From the NCBI GenBank assembly GCA_015485015.1, contig WFUK01000108.1, forward strand, positions 1 to 8,274: a stretch of DNA of 8,274 nt, written 5' to 3'. The translations under genes and the position numbers were made by a program. The notes beneath the pieces are model-generated. The model was not told the origin of the DNA and made no database searches. It worked only from the letters and a program-made list of their open reading frames with translations. Below are positions 1 to 6,189 of the stretch, piece by piece (position 1 is the first letter of the stretch; each line of letters opens with the position of its first letter). Source of the DNA: Paracoccaceae bacterium (GTDB lineage Bacteria > Pseudomonadota > Alphaproteobacteria > Rhodobacterales > Rhodobacteraceae).

Positions 1-692
1 CTTTTAGCGGCTTTGCCTCGGGCGTTTCGACCCTGATGGAAAACGAGCAGCAGCTTGGCGCGGCGATCGTGGACCTTGGCGGCGGCTCCACGGCTATTTC
101 GGTTTTTATGCGCAAACACATGATTTATGGCGATGCCGTGCGCTTGGGTGGCGACCATATTACCAACGATATTTGCCAAGGGCTGCACCTGAGCTATGAC
201 GACGCCGAGCGCATCAAAACCCTGCATGGCGGGGTGCTGGCCACGGGCTCGGATAGCCGCGTGGACATCGAGGTGCCAAACCCCATGGCGCAATGGGAAA
301 ATGACCGCCGCACGGTGACGCGCTCGGAGTTGATCGGGGTGATGCGGCCACGGGTCGAGGAAATGCTGGAAGAAGTGCGCGAACGGCTGGATGCGGCCGG
401 ATTTTACGGACTGCCCTCGCAGCAAATGGTGCTAACCGGCGGCTCCAGCCAGATCCCCGGCATCAAGGATTTGGCAGAGCAGATTTTGGGCGGGCAGGTG
501 CGAGTTGGCGCGCCTTTGCGCGTGCTTGGTTTGCCGCAAGCCTATGCCGGAGAGGCGTTTTCGGCGGCGGTCGGGCTGGCGCTGCATGCCAGCCATCCGA
601 TGGATGAATGCTGGGATTTTGAAATGCCGGTTGACCGGATCGGCACGCGGCGGATCAAGGCGGCGATGCGGTGGTTTAGCCAGAACTGGTAG
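1..692 (+). CDS. ftsA: Cell division protein FtsA, 3' portion (5' end outside window)
   Basis: FtsA is an actin-like ATPase that tethers FtsZ filaments to the cytoplasmic face of the inner membrane and recruits later division proteins. The frame is open from base 3, so the gene enters from the left; 229 C-terminal residues are visible, about half of a typical FtsA. In fragment numbering, the second phosphate-binding motif D-L-G-G-G is at 24-28 and the adenosine-motif segment V-L-T-G-G-S is at about 143-148. The last 18 residues (bases 636-689) are basic and aromatic (R-R-I-K-A-A-M-R-W-F) and fit the amphipathic membrane-targeting helix that ends FtsA proteins, so the 3' end looks complete and functional. 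The next gene is ftsZ, the invariant FtsA neighbour. Domains 1A and 1C cannot be assessed. Confidence 0.96.
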   Translation, partial: FSGFASGVSTLMENEQQLGAAIVDLGGGSTAISVFMRKHMIYGDAVRLGGDHITNDICQGLHLSYDDAERIKTLHGGVLATGSDSRVDIEVPNPMAQWENDRRTVTRSELIGVMRPRVEEMLEEVRERLDAAGFYGLPSQQMVLTGGSSQIPGIKDLAEQILGGQVRVGAPLRVLGLPQAYAGEAFSAAVGLALHASHPMDECWDFEMPVDRIGTRRIKAAMRWFSQNW

Positions 693-800
693 GCGATGGG
701 CGGGGTAAGAATGCGCGGATGAATGACGGAGGTAGAGGTCGGGGTGGTGATCTCGGGTGGAAGATGGCCGAAGAATAACGAGTGAGCCGAACTTTAGCGG

Positions 801-910
801 TTCCATAAGAGGAAATTCGCCTATATAGTGGCAGACACAGTATATTGTGGCCAATTTGTGAAAAATACGTGACGGACTCTCGGGTTTGAGCTAGCATAAC
901 GAATCAGCAG
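801..910 (+). promoter_or_regulatory. Probable ftsZ promoter region in the ftsA-ftsZ gap
   Basis: The 274 bases between the ftsA stop and the chosen ftsZ start are too long for simple coupling, and the AT content rises in this stretch. Three -10-like hexamers are visible: TATAGT (824-829), TATATT (841-846) and CATAAC (895-900). None has a good -35 at ideal spacing, so no single promoter is called. Two GANTC sites lie at 875-879 and 901-905; GANTC is the CcrM methylation target of alphaproteobacteria. Bases 693-800 show nothing recognisable beyond tiny open frames. An independent ftsZ promoter here is inference from gap length and composition, and from the known presence of one in Caulobacter. 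Confidence 0.4.
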
Positions 911-953
911 ATCAGGCAAAAAGGCCTCATAATCGAGGCGGGGCAATGAGCAT

Positions 954-960
954 AGGCGGA
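954..960 (+). promoter_or_regulatory. Ribosome binding site deciding the ftsZ start
   Basis: AGGCGGA ends 6 bases before the ATG at 967. A competing site, GAGG at 935-938, precedes an in-frame ATG at 946. That upstream site is the 3' arm of a possible hairpin (GCCTC 924-928 with GAGGC 935-939), which would partly hide it. The 967 start gives an N-terminus beginning M-A-L-N, like other Rhodobacteraceae FtsZ proteins. Confidence 0.55.
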
Positions 961-966
961 CAGAAC

Positions 967-2457
967 ATGGCTTTGAACAGTATTCGGTTACCGGAAAAAA
1001 ATGACCTGAAACCACGGATCACCGTTTTCGGGGTCGGCGGCGCGGGTGGTAACGCGGTCAATAACATGATCAGCAAAAATCTGGATGGTGCGGAATTTGT
1101 TGTGGCAAATACCGATGCCCAGGCCTTGTCCGAATCCCAAGCCCCGAAGAAAATCCAGCTTGGAGAGCGCATCACCGAAGGGCTGGGCGCTGGTGCAAAA
1201 CCCGAAGTGGGAAATGCAGCGGCGACCGAAAGCATCGATTCGATTATCGATCACCTGTCCGGCGCGCATATGTGCTTTATCACCGCTGGCATGGGCGGCG
1301 GCACCGGCACGGGGGCTGCGCCGGTGATTGCCAATGCAGCGCGCGAATTGGGCGTTTTGACCGTGGGTGTGGTCACCAAGCCGTTTCAGTTTGAAGGCTC
1401 GCGCCGCATGAAGCAGGCCGAAGCAGGGGTGGAGGAATTGCAAAAGGTGGTCGATACCCTGATCATCATTCCCAACCAGAATCTTTTCCGCCTTGCCAAT
1501 GAAAACACCACCTTCACCGATGCTTTCTCCATGGCGGATGATGTGCTTTATCAAGGGGTTAAGGGTGTGACCGATCTTATGGTCCGCCCCGGCATTATCA
1601 ACCTGGATTTCGCCGATGTGCGCTCTGTGATGGATGAAATGGGCAAGGCGATGATGGGCACGGGCGAGGCTTCGGGCGATGATCGCGCCAAGAAAGCCGC
1701 CGAACTGGCGATTGCCAATCCGCTGCTTGACGAGATTTCACTAAAATCCGCCAAAGGCGTGCTGATTAATATCACCGGCGCTTCTGATATGACCCTGTTT
1801 GAGCTGGACGAAGCCGCAAATCGCATCCGCGAAGAGGTCGATCCTGACGCGCATATCATCGTCGGCTCTACGCTCGATCCGAAGCTGGACGGCTTGCGGG
1901 TATCGGTGGTGGCTACCGGTATTGATGTCGGCGAGGGCGAGGTTTCTGCGCCGGTTTCGCGCCGCACCATGCGCGAGCCGCTAAAGCTGCAACCCGAACA
2001 GCAAGAGCTGCCAGAGGCGATCGTGGAACCTGTCGAGGAAGAAGCGCAGCCAAGCTTTATTGACCAGCAAGTGGCGATGGAAGAAGAAGCTGCGCCCGAA
2101 ATGGTCGCGCCTGAAACGCCCGAGATTGAGGCACCCGAGGTCGAGGCTCCGGTCGAGGTTGCGCCCATGTCTGATGCGGCCATGCGCCTGAAGGCGGCGG
2201 TTTCGCATATCCCCGAACCGGAAGTGGAGCCCGAAGTTACGGCGCCTGTGACGCCGGAAGCCGAAAAGCATTCTCGCTTTGCGATCAATAATTTGATCAA
2301 CCGGATGACCGGCCACGCCCGCGAAGAGAGCCCGACCGCAGCCCGGGTTCAGCCCAGCATGCGCACGCTTTCCCATAGCGAGCCGGTGCAGGATGCGGAC
2401 CGCGAAGAGCAGGACAGGGTGGATATTCCGGCCTTTTTGCGCCGTCAGGCCAACTAG
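967..2457 (+). CDS. ftsZ: Cell division GTPase FtsZ
   Basis: FtsZ is the tubulin-like GTPase that polymerises into the cytokinetic Z-ring at midcell. From the ATG at 967 it has 496 residues; an in-frame ATG at 946 would add seven. The nucleotide-binding Rossmann part starts at about residue 17 (G-V-G-G-A-G-G-N), and the tubulin signature G-G-G-T-G-T-G is at 110-116. The T7 synergy loop N-L-D-F-A-D-V at 212-218 keeps the Asn/Asp residues that complete the neighbouring subunit's active site. The folded core ends near 320. Residues about 323-485 form a long acidic, Pro/Glu-rich, probably disordered linker, as in other alphaproteobacteria. It ends in the conserved C-terminal peptide D-I-P-A-F-L-R-R-Q (486-494), which binds FtsA and other partners. 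The gene is followed 17 bases later by a strong terminator. All key residues are present. Confidence 0.98.
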   Translation: MALNSIRLPEKNDLKPRITVFGVGGAGGNAVNNMISKNLDGAEFVVANTDAQALSESQAPKKIQLGERITEGLGAGAKPEVGNAAATESIDSIIDHLSGAHMCFITAGMGGGTGTGAAPVIANAARELGVLTVGVVTKPFQFEGSRRMKQAEAGVEELQKVVDTLIIIPNQNLFRLANENTTFTDAFSMADDVLYQGVKGVTDLMVRPGIINLDFADVRSVMDEMGKAMMGTGEASGDDRAKKAAELAIANPLLDEISLKSAKGVLINITGASDMTLFELDEAANRIREEVDPDAHIIVGSTLDPKLDGLRVSVVATGIDVGEGEVSAPVSRRTMREPLKLQPEQQELPEAIVEPVEEEAQPSFIDQQVAMEEEAAPEMVAPETPEIEAPEVEAPVEVAPMSDAAMRLKAAVSHIPEPEVEPEVTAPVTPEAEKHSRFAINNLINRMTGHAREESPTAARVQPSMRTLSHSEPVQDADREEQDRVDIPAFLRRQAN

Positions 2458-2474
2458 AAGTTTCCTCCGAGACT

Positions 2475-2506
2475 ATGGGCATTTGCTTGGCAAATGCCCA
2501 TTTTTT
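2475..2506 (+). terminator. Rho-independent terminator after ftsZ
   Basis: A perfect 12-bp inverted repeat (ATGGGCATTTGC at 2475-2486, GCAAATGCCCAT at 2490-2501) encloses a 3-base loop, TTG. It is followed directly by T residues to 2506. It begins 17 bases past the ftsZ stop codon, so it should end most ftsZ transcripts and separate ftsZ from lpxC. Confidence 0.93.
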
Positions 2507-2576
2507 GTGCGAAATCCCGCCGATCACCATGATACATTCCGACATAAAGAGTGACCGTTTGCGGCCGCTCTGATAG

Positions 2577-2630
2577 TTTCGCATTGCAACAAAATATTCT
2601 ATATTAAGAAGCAACAAATATAGAAGCAGA
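2577..2630 (+). promoter_or_regulatory. AT-rich promoter region upstream of lpxC
   Basis: Since a strong terminator precedes it, lpxC needs its own promoter. This segment is markedly AT-rich against its surroundings. A -10-like TATATT lies at 2600-2605, with a poor -35-like TTTCGC at 2577-2582 and a 17-base spacer. It overlaps a small inverted repeat (AATAT 2593-2597, ATATT 2601-2605) and is followed by a direct repeat of GAAGCA (2608-2613 and 2623-2628). The exact promoter hexamers are uncertain. Confidence 0.35.
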
Positions 2631-2648
2631 CATTTACAGGCGATAATT

Positions 2649-3569
2649 GTGCAGCGAACCTTTAGAAAAGCAATCAATATTGTTGGCACCGGATTGCACT
2701 CCGGCCGGCCTGCGCGCCTGCGTTTGAAGCCGGCTGTGGCCAATATGGGCATCTGGTTTTGCCGGACAGATATTCACGGCCAAGACAATATGGTCCCCGC
2801 GCTGTGGGATATGGTAAATGACACCCGCCTTTCCACCGGCATCAGCAATGAAGCCGGAACCCGCGTCTCTACGATCGAGCATTTGATGGCGGCGCTTGCG
2901 GGCTGCGGTGTGCATAATGCCATTATCGAGATCGACGGCCCCGAAGTGCCTATTATGGATGGCAGCTCGGTTCGCTTTGTGACGGCGATTCAGGCTGTGG
3001 GTCTGGTTGAGCAAGGGCAGGCCGTATCTGTGCTTGAAATACACAAAACCATTCGGGTGGAAAAGGGTGACGCATTTGCCGAAATCTCGCCGCTGGATCG
3101 TTTTGAAATCGATTTCACCATTGATTTTCCAGATACGGTTGTGGGTCGGCAATCGGTGGATATGGATATGCGGAACGGTAATTTTTTCCACGATCTTGCC
3201 AATTGCCGCACGTTTTGCAAGGCCGAGGATGTGGATATGATGCAGGCTGCGGGCCTGGCGCTTGGCGGATCATTGGAAAATGCCTTGGTGATTGAGGGCG
3301 ATCACTACCAAAATGCCGATGGTCCACGGCGAAATGACGAATGTGTGCGCCATAAAATGCTTGATGCTTTGGGGGATCTATTCTTGTCCGGCGCGCCGAT
3401 ATTGGGCCGTTATCGCGGCTATAAATCCGGCCATGCCCTAACCAACCAATTGTTACGCAAGGTGTTTTCCGATCCCGAGGCCGCCACCCTGCGCTTGGCC
3501 AAAGCCTCTGAGCTGCCCTATCTTCCCGGCCCGGACCTGCGAAATTTCGCTATGTTGCGGGCTGGCTGA
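2649..3569 (+). CDS. lpxC: UDP-3-O-acyl-N-acetylglucosamine deacetylase LpxC
   Basis: LpxC is the cytoplasmic zinc amidase that removes the acetyl group from UDP-3-O-acyl-GlcNAc, the committed step of lipid A synthesis. The protein has 306 residues, the usual length. It starts at GTG, with AGG at 2638-2640 eight bases upstream, and the N-terminus M-Q-R-T-F matches the family. The T-G-x-G-L-H-S-G motif is at 13-19. Zinc ligands are H78 (in S-T-I-E-H-L-M), H235 and D239 (in R-H-K-M-L-D-A-L-G-D). E77 and H262 (S-G-H-A-L-T-N) fit the catalytic base and the second active-site histidine of the E. coli enzyme. The two-domain duplicated beta-alpha fold appears complete. The gene is isolated by a terminator upstream and a gap of 147 bases downstream. 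Its presence implies an LPS-bearing outer membrane. Confidence 0.98.
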   Translation: MQRTFRKAINIVGTGLHSGRPARLRLKPAVANMGIWFCRTDIHGQDNMVPALWDMVNDTRLSTGISNEAGTRVSTIEHLMAALAGCGVHNAIIEIDGPEVPIMDGSSVRFVTAIQAVGLVEQGQAVSVLEIHKTIRVEKGDAFAEISPLDRFEIDFTIDFPDTVVGRQSVDMDMRNGNFFHDLANCRTFCKAEDVDMMQAAGLALGGSLENALVIEGDHYQNADGPRRNDECVRHKMLDALGDLFLSGAPILGRYRGYKSGHALTNQLLRKVFSDPEAATLRLAKASELPYLPGPDLRNFAMLRAG

Positions 3570-3596
3570 GGCTTGGGTCGTAAAAAGCCGTTTTTT
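3570..3596 (+). terminator. Weak candidate terminator after lpxC
   Basis: GGCTT (3570-3574) can pair with AAGCC (3585-3589) across a 10-base loop, followed by one G and six T residues (3591-3596) immediately after the lpxC stop. The stem is only 5 bp with a large loop, so termination would be partial at best. Confidence 0.3.
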
Positions 3597-3662
3597 CCGC
3601 CACGGTTCTATGCTAGCAACGGTTAAGCATTTCCATTCCACACGGAATCACATGCTGGCCTA

Positions 3663-3692
3663 TTGGCCATTGGTGCGCGGGAATGGCATAGT
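3663..3692 (+). promoter_or_regulatory. Candidate bamD promoter
   Basis: TTGGCC (3663-3668) and CATAGT (3687-3692) are separated by 18 bases, and each matches the sigma-70 consensus at four of six positions. A start site near 3699 would give a leader of about 18 bases before the bamD ATG at 3717. Just upstream lie a small inverted repeat (ATTCC 3635-3639, GGAAT 3644-3648), a GANTC site (3645-3649), and the palindrome TGGCC-TATT-GGCCA (3656-3669), which overlaps the -35. Confidence 0.3.
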
Positions 3693-3706
3693 GAACAGCG
3701 ATTGTT

Positions 3707-3711
3707 GAGGG
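3707..3711 (+). promoter_or_regulatory. Ribosome binding site deciding the bamD start
   Basis: GAGGG lies five bases before the ATG at 3717. The frame stays open upstream to a TTG at 3663, but that start would place 18 extra residues before the lipoprotein signal and lacks a comparable site, so 3717 is preferred. Confidence 0.7.
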
Positions 3712-3716
3712 TAAAT

Positions 3717-4481
3717 ATGGGTCATCAAGTCTGGGTAAAGCGCGCGTTGATGTTGGCATTGGTCGTTACGGTTTCGGCCTGCGGGCGCAGCAATCGGCAA
3801 GCAACGGTCGAAGATAGCACCAGCCCGCAGCAAATCATGGTTTTGGCCAATGCAGAAGTCGAACGCGGCAGATTTGCTCGCGCTGGCGACCTGTATCTCG
3901 AAGTCGAGCGGCTTTATCCCTATACTGTCGAGGCTGAAAACGCGGTTATTCAGGCGGCCAAGGCCTATCAGGCTGGCAAAAAACGCCTCGAAAGCCGGGC
4001 CGCTGCGCAGCGCTACATTGATTTTTATCCAGCAGGCGAATTTGCGGCGCTGGCGCATTATCTCGTTGCCCTCAGCTATTATGACCAGATCGTCGATATC
4101 GGCCGCGATCAAAGCAACACATTCGAGGCGCTGCAAGCGCTGCGGATCGTGCTGGAGCGTTTTCCAAACACAGAATATGCCGCATTGGCGGAGCCAAAAT
4201 TCACCACCGCGCTAAATCAGCTGGCGGGCAAGGAAATGGATGTGGGCCGCTATTATCTGAAGCGGGACCAGTTCGCCGCTGCTATTGGTCGGTTCGAGGC
4301 GGTTTTGAATGAATATGGCGAAACCCCGCACCGCCCCGAAGCCTATCACCGCCTGATCGAAGCCTACCTGTCTCTGGGCCTTCTGGCCGAGGCCGGGCAA
4401 GCTGGCGCACGTTTGGCAGCAGAATACCCTGATAGCAGCTGGAACGCGGCAGCCCAATCTTTGCTGACCACCGGTCGCTAG
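3717..4481 (+). CDS. bamD: Outer membrane assembly lipoprotein BamD
   Basis: BamD (ComL/YfiO family) is the essential lipoprotein of the BAM complex, which folds beta-barrel proteins into the outer membrane; it acts on the periplasmic side. The protein has 254 residues. It opens with a lipoprotein signal: basic K8-R9, a hydrophobic core at about 10-18, and the lipobox V-S-A-C with the lipidated cysteine at residue 22. The mature part is alpha-helical with TPR-like repeats. These include the family segment around E-R-L-Y-P-Y (64-69), the L-E-R-F-P-N-T-E-Y repeat (146-154), and G-K-E-M-D-V-G-R-Y-Y-L-K-R (171-183), which resembles the fourth-repeat region of known BamD. Length and order fit the family. 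Its place between lpxC and recN is the standard alphaproteobacterial arrangement and reinforces the call. The stop lies 52 bases before recN, so co-transcription with recN is plausible. Confidence 0.96.
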   Translation: MGHQVWVKRALMLALVVTVSACGRSNRQATVEDSTSPQQIMVLANAEVERGRFARAGDLYLEVERLYPYTVEAENAVIQAAKAYQAGKKRLESRAAAQRYIDFYPAGEFAALAHYLVALSYYDQIVDIGRDQSNTFEALQALRIVLERFPNTEYAALAEPKFTTALNQLAGKEMDVGRYYLKRDQFAAAIGRFEAVLNEYGETPHRPEAYHRLIEAYLSLGLLAEAGQAGARLAAEYPDSSWNAAAQSLLTTGR

Positions 4482-4533
4482 GCTGTTTTATCGGGGGTTC
4501 AGCGACGGTTTCGCAGATAAGCAGGCGGGATAA

Positions 4534-6189
4534 ATGCTGGTAAGCCTTTCCATAAAAGACATGCTGCTCATCGAGCGCGTAGAGCTTGGCTTCAGGGCCG
4601 GGCTTAACGTGCTGACAGGGGAAACCGGCGCGGGGAAATCCATTTTGCTCGATTCGCTGGGCTTTGTGCTGGGTCGCCGGGGGCGGGCGGGCATGGTGCG
4701 CCAAGGGGCGGATATGGCCGAGGTCATCGCGGTTTTCGAGCTACCGATGGATCATGCGGTTGCCGGTATTCTCGATGAAGCCGGATTGCCGTTTGATGGC
4801 CAGCTTATCCTGCGGCGGCTGAATTATCCCGATGGTCGCAAGCGCGGCTTTGTGAATGATCGCGCCTGCTCAACCGAGGTTTTGAACGCGCTCGGGGTGG
4901 CATTGGTCGAGGTCCATGGCCAACAAGATGATCGCGGCTTGCTGGATGCCAAGGCCCATCGGGCCTTGCTGGATAGCTATGCCGGAAATGAAGCCATGCT
5001 GGCGCGGGTTGCCAAGGCATGGCGGGCGCTGTCCCTTGCGGAAAAAGCGTTGCAAGCGGCGCGGGATGAGATTTCCGCTGCCAAAGAAGACGCCGAATAT
5101 CTGGAGCATGCGGTGCAGGAACTGGCGGCTTTGGCCCCGCAAGCGGGCGAGGATGAAAGCCTCGATAAGCAGCGCCGGCATATGCAAGCCGCAGATCGGG
5201 TGCGCGAGGATGTCAGCAAAGCCGCCACCGCGCAAAGCACCGCCGAAAGCCAGCTGCATGATGCCCTGCGCTGGCTGCAAGACGCCGCCGAAACGCCCGA
5301 TTTAGGGCTGGATGCGCCGCTCGATGCCATGTCCCGGGTGCTGATTGAACTGGAGGAGGTGCAGCAAGGGGTAGAGGCGGCGCTGGTGCGGCTGGATATT
5401 AACCCATACGAGCTGGAGCAGGTCGAGGAACGCCTGTTTGCCCTGCGCGCCATGGCCCGCAAGCATAATGTCCTGCCCGACGAGCTTCCGGCGCTGCTGG
5501 CCGAGCTGCAAGGCCGGATGCAGGGTATTTCCGAAGGGGATAGTCGGATCGCCGAGCTTTCCGAGCAGCGTGAGCGGGCGCGTGGCGTCTATAATGCAGC
5601 GGCAGACACGCTGCATCAGAACCGCATAAAATTTGCCAAAAGGCTGGATAAAGCCATGCATGCGGAACTCGCCCCGCTGAAAATGGAAAACGCGATTTTC
5701 GAAACCGTGGTGGTGCCTGCCCCGCCTCGGGCTTCGGGGGTTGACGAGGTCAGCTTTCGGGTTTCCACCAATCCCGGCGCGCCTGCAGGCGATATCGGCA
5801 AAATCGCCTCGGGCGGCGAGCTTTCGCGGTTTTTGCTGGCGCTCAAAGTGTGCCTCACCACCCGCAGCGCGGGGCTGACGATGATTTTTGACGAAATTGA
5901 CCGCGGGGTTGGCGGGGCCACGGCGGATGCGGTTGGGCGTCGGTTGGCGGCGGTGGCGCTTGATGCGCAGGTGCTGGTAGTGACCCATTCCCCGCAGGTC
6001 GCCGCGATGGGGCAAGGGCATTATGTGGTCTCAAAATCGGTGAAGCATGGCCAGACCCGCACCGATGTTTCCGAGCTATCCCCGCCCGAGCGGCTAAATG
6101 AAATCGCGCGGATGCTGGCGGGGGATGTGGTATCAGATGCCGCCCGCGCCGCCGCAAGCGAGCTGTTAAAAAACGCCGCCACCAGCTAA
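4534..6189 (+). CDS. recN: DNA repair ATPase RecN
   Basis: RecN is an SMC-like cytoplasmic ATPase recruited to double-strand breaks, where it promotes cohesion and recombinational repair with RecA. The protein has 551 residues, a normal length. The N-terminal head carries Walker A G-E-T-G-A-G-K-S (29-36) and a Q-loop-like V-H-G-Q-Q-D-D (127-133). Residues about 155-375 are rich in Ala, Glu, Gln and Arg and form the two arms of an antiparallel coiled coil. The C-terminal head has the ABC signature S-G-G-E-L-S-R (426-432), Walker B M-I-F-D-E-I-D (450-456, with D453 and E454), and the switch histidine H485 in V-T-H-S-P-Q. The ATG at 4534 is preceded by AGGCGGGA (4523-4530). No LexA/SOS box is evident in the 52-base gap, so expression probably reads through from bamD. 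The 3' end overlaps the convergent peptidase gene by 4 bases. Confidence 0.97.
   Translation: MLVSLSIKDMLLIERVELGFRAGLNVLTGETGAGKSILLDSLGFVLGRRGRAGMVRQGADMAEVIAVFELPMDHAVAGILDEAGLPFDGQLILRRLNYPDGRKRGFVNDRACSTEVLNALGVALVEVHGQQDDRGLLDAKAHRALLDSYAGNEAMLARVAKAWRALSLAEKALQAARDEISAAKEDAEYLEHAVQELAALAPQAGEDESLDKQRRHMQAADRVREDVSKAATAQSTAESQLHDALRWLQDAAETPDLGLDAPLDAMSRVLIELEEVQQGVEAALVRLDINPYELEQVEERLFALRAMARKHNVLPDELPALLAELQGRMQGISEGDSRIAELSEQRERARGVYNAAADTLHQNRIKFAKRLDKAMHAELAPLKMENAIFETVVVPAPPRASGVDEVSFRVSTNPGAPAGDIGKIASGGELSRFLLALKVCLTTRSAGLTMIFDEIDRGVGGATADAVGRRLAAVALDAQVLVVTHSPQVAAMGQGHYVVSKSVKHGQTRTDVSELSPPERLNEIARMLAGDVVSDAARAAASELLKNAATS

Noticed and set aside
723..785. A 20-codon open frame (ATG at 723) in the ftsA-ftsZ gap, abutting a 3-codon frame ending at 722
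   Set aside because: No ribosome site of note and no recognisable product; expected by chance in a GC-rich gap.
2065..2170. Repetitive Ala-Pro-Glu coding in ftsZ as a possible tandem repeat
   Set aside because: The repeats are degenerate at the DNA level and typical of alphaproteobacterial FtsZ linkers; not a tandem repeat element.
1551..2300. 249-codon open frame antisense to ftsZ
   Set aside because: Its Ser/Thr-heavy composition mirrors the codons of the acidic FtsZ linker on the other strand; it is a shadow of ftsZ.
2561..2568. Palindrome GCGGCCGC between ftsZ and lpxC
   Set aside because: A single 8-base palindrome in GC-rich sequence, with no partner repeat or position suggesting function.
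5302..6021. 239-codon open frame antisense to recN
   Set aside because: RecN motifs (signature, Walker B) are encoded on the + strand across the same bases, and the antisense product has no recognisable feature.
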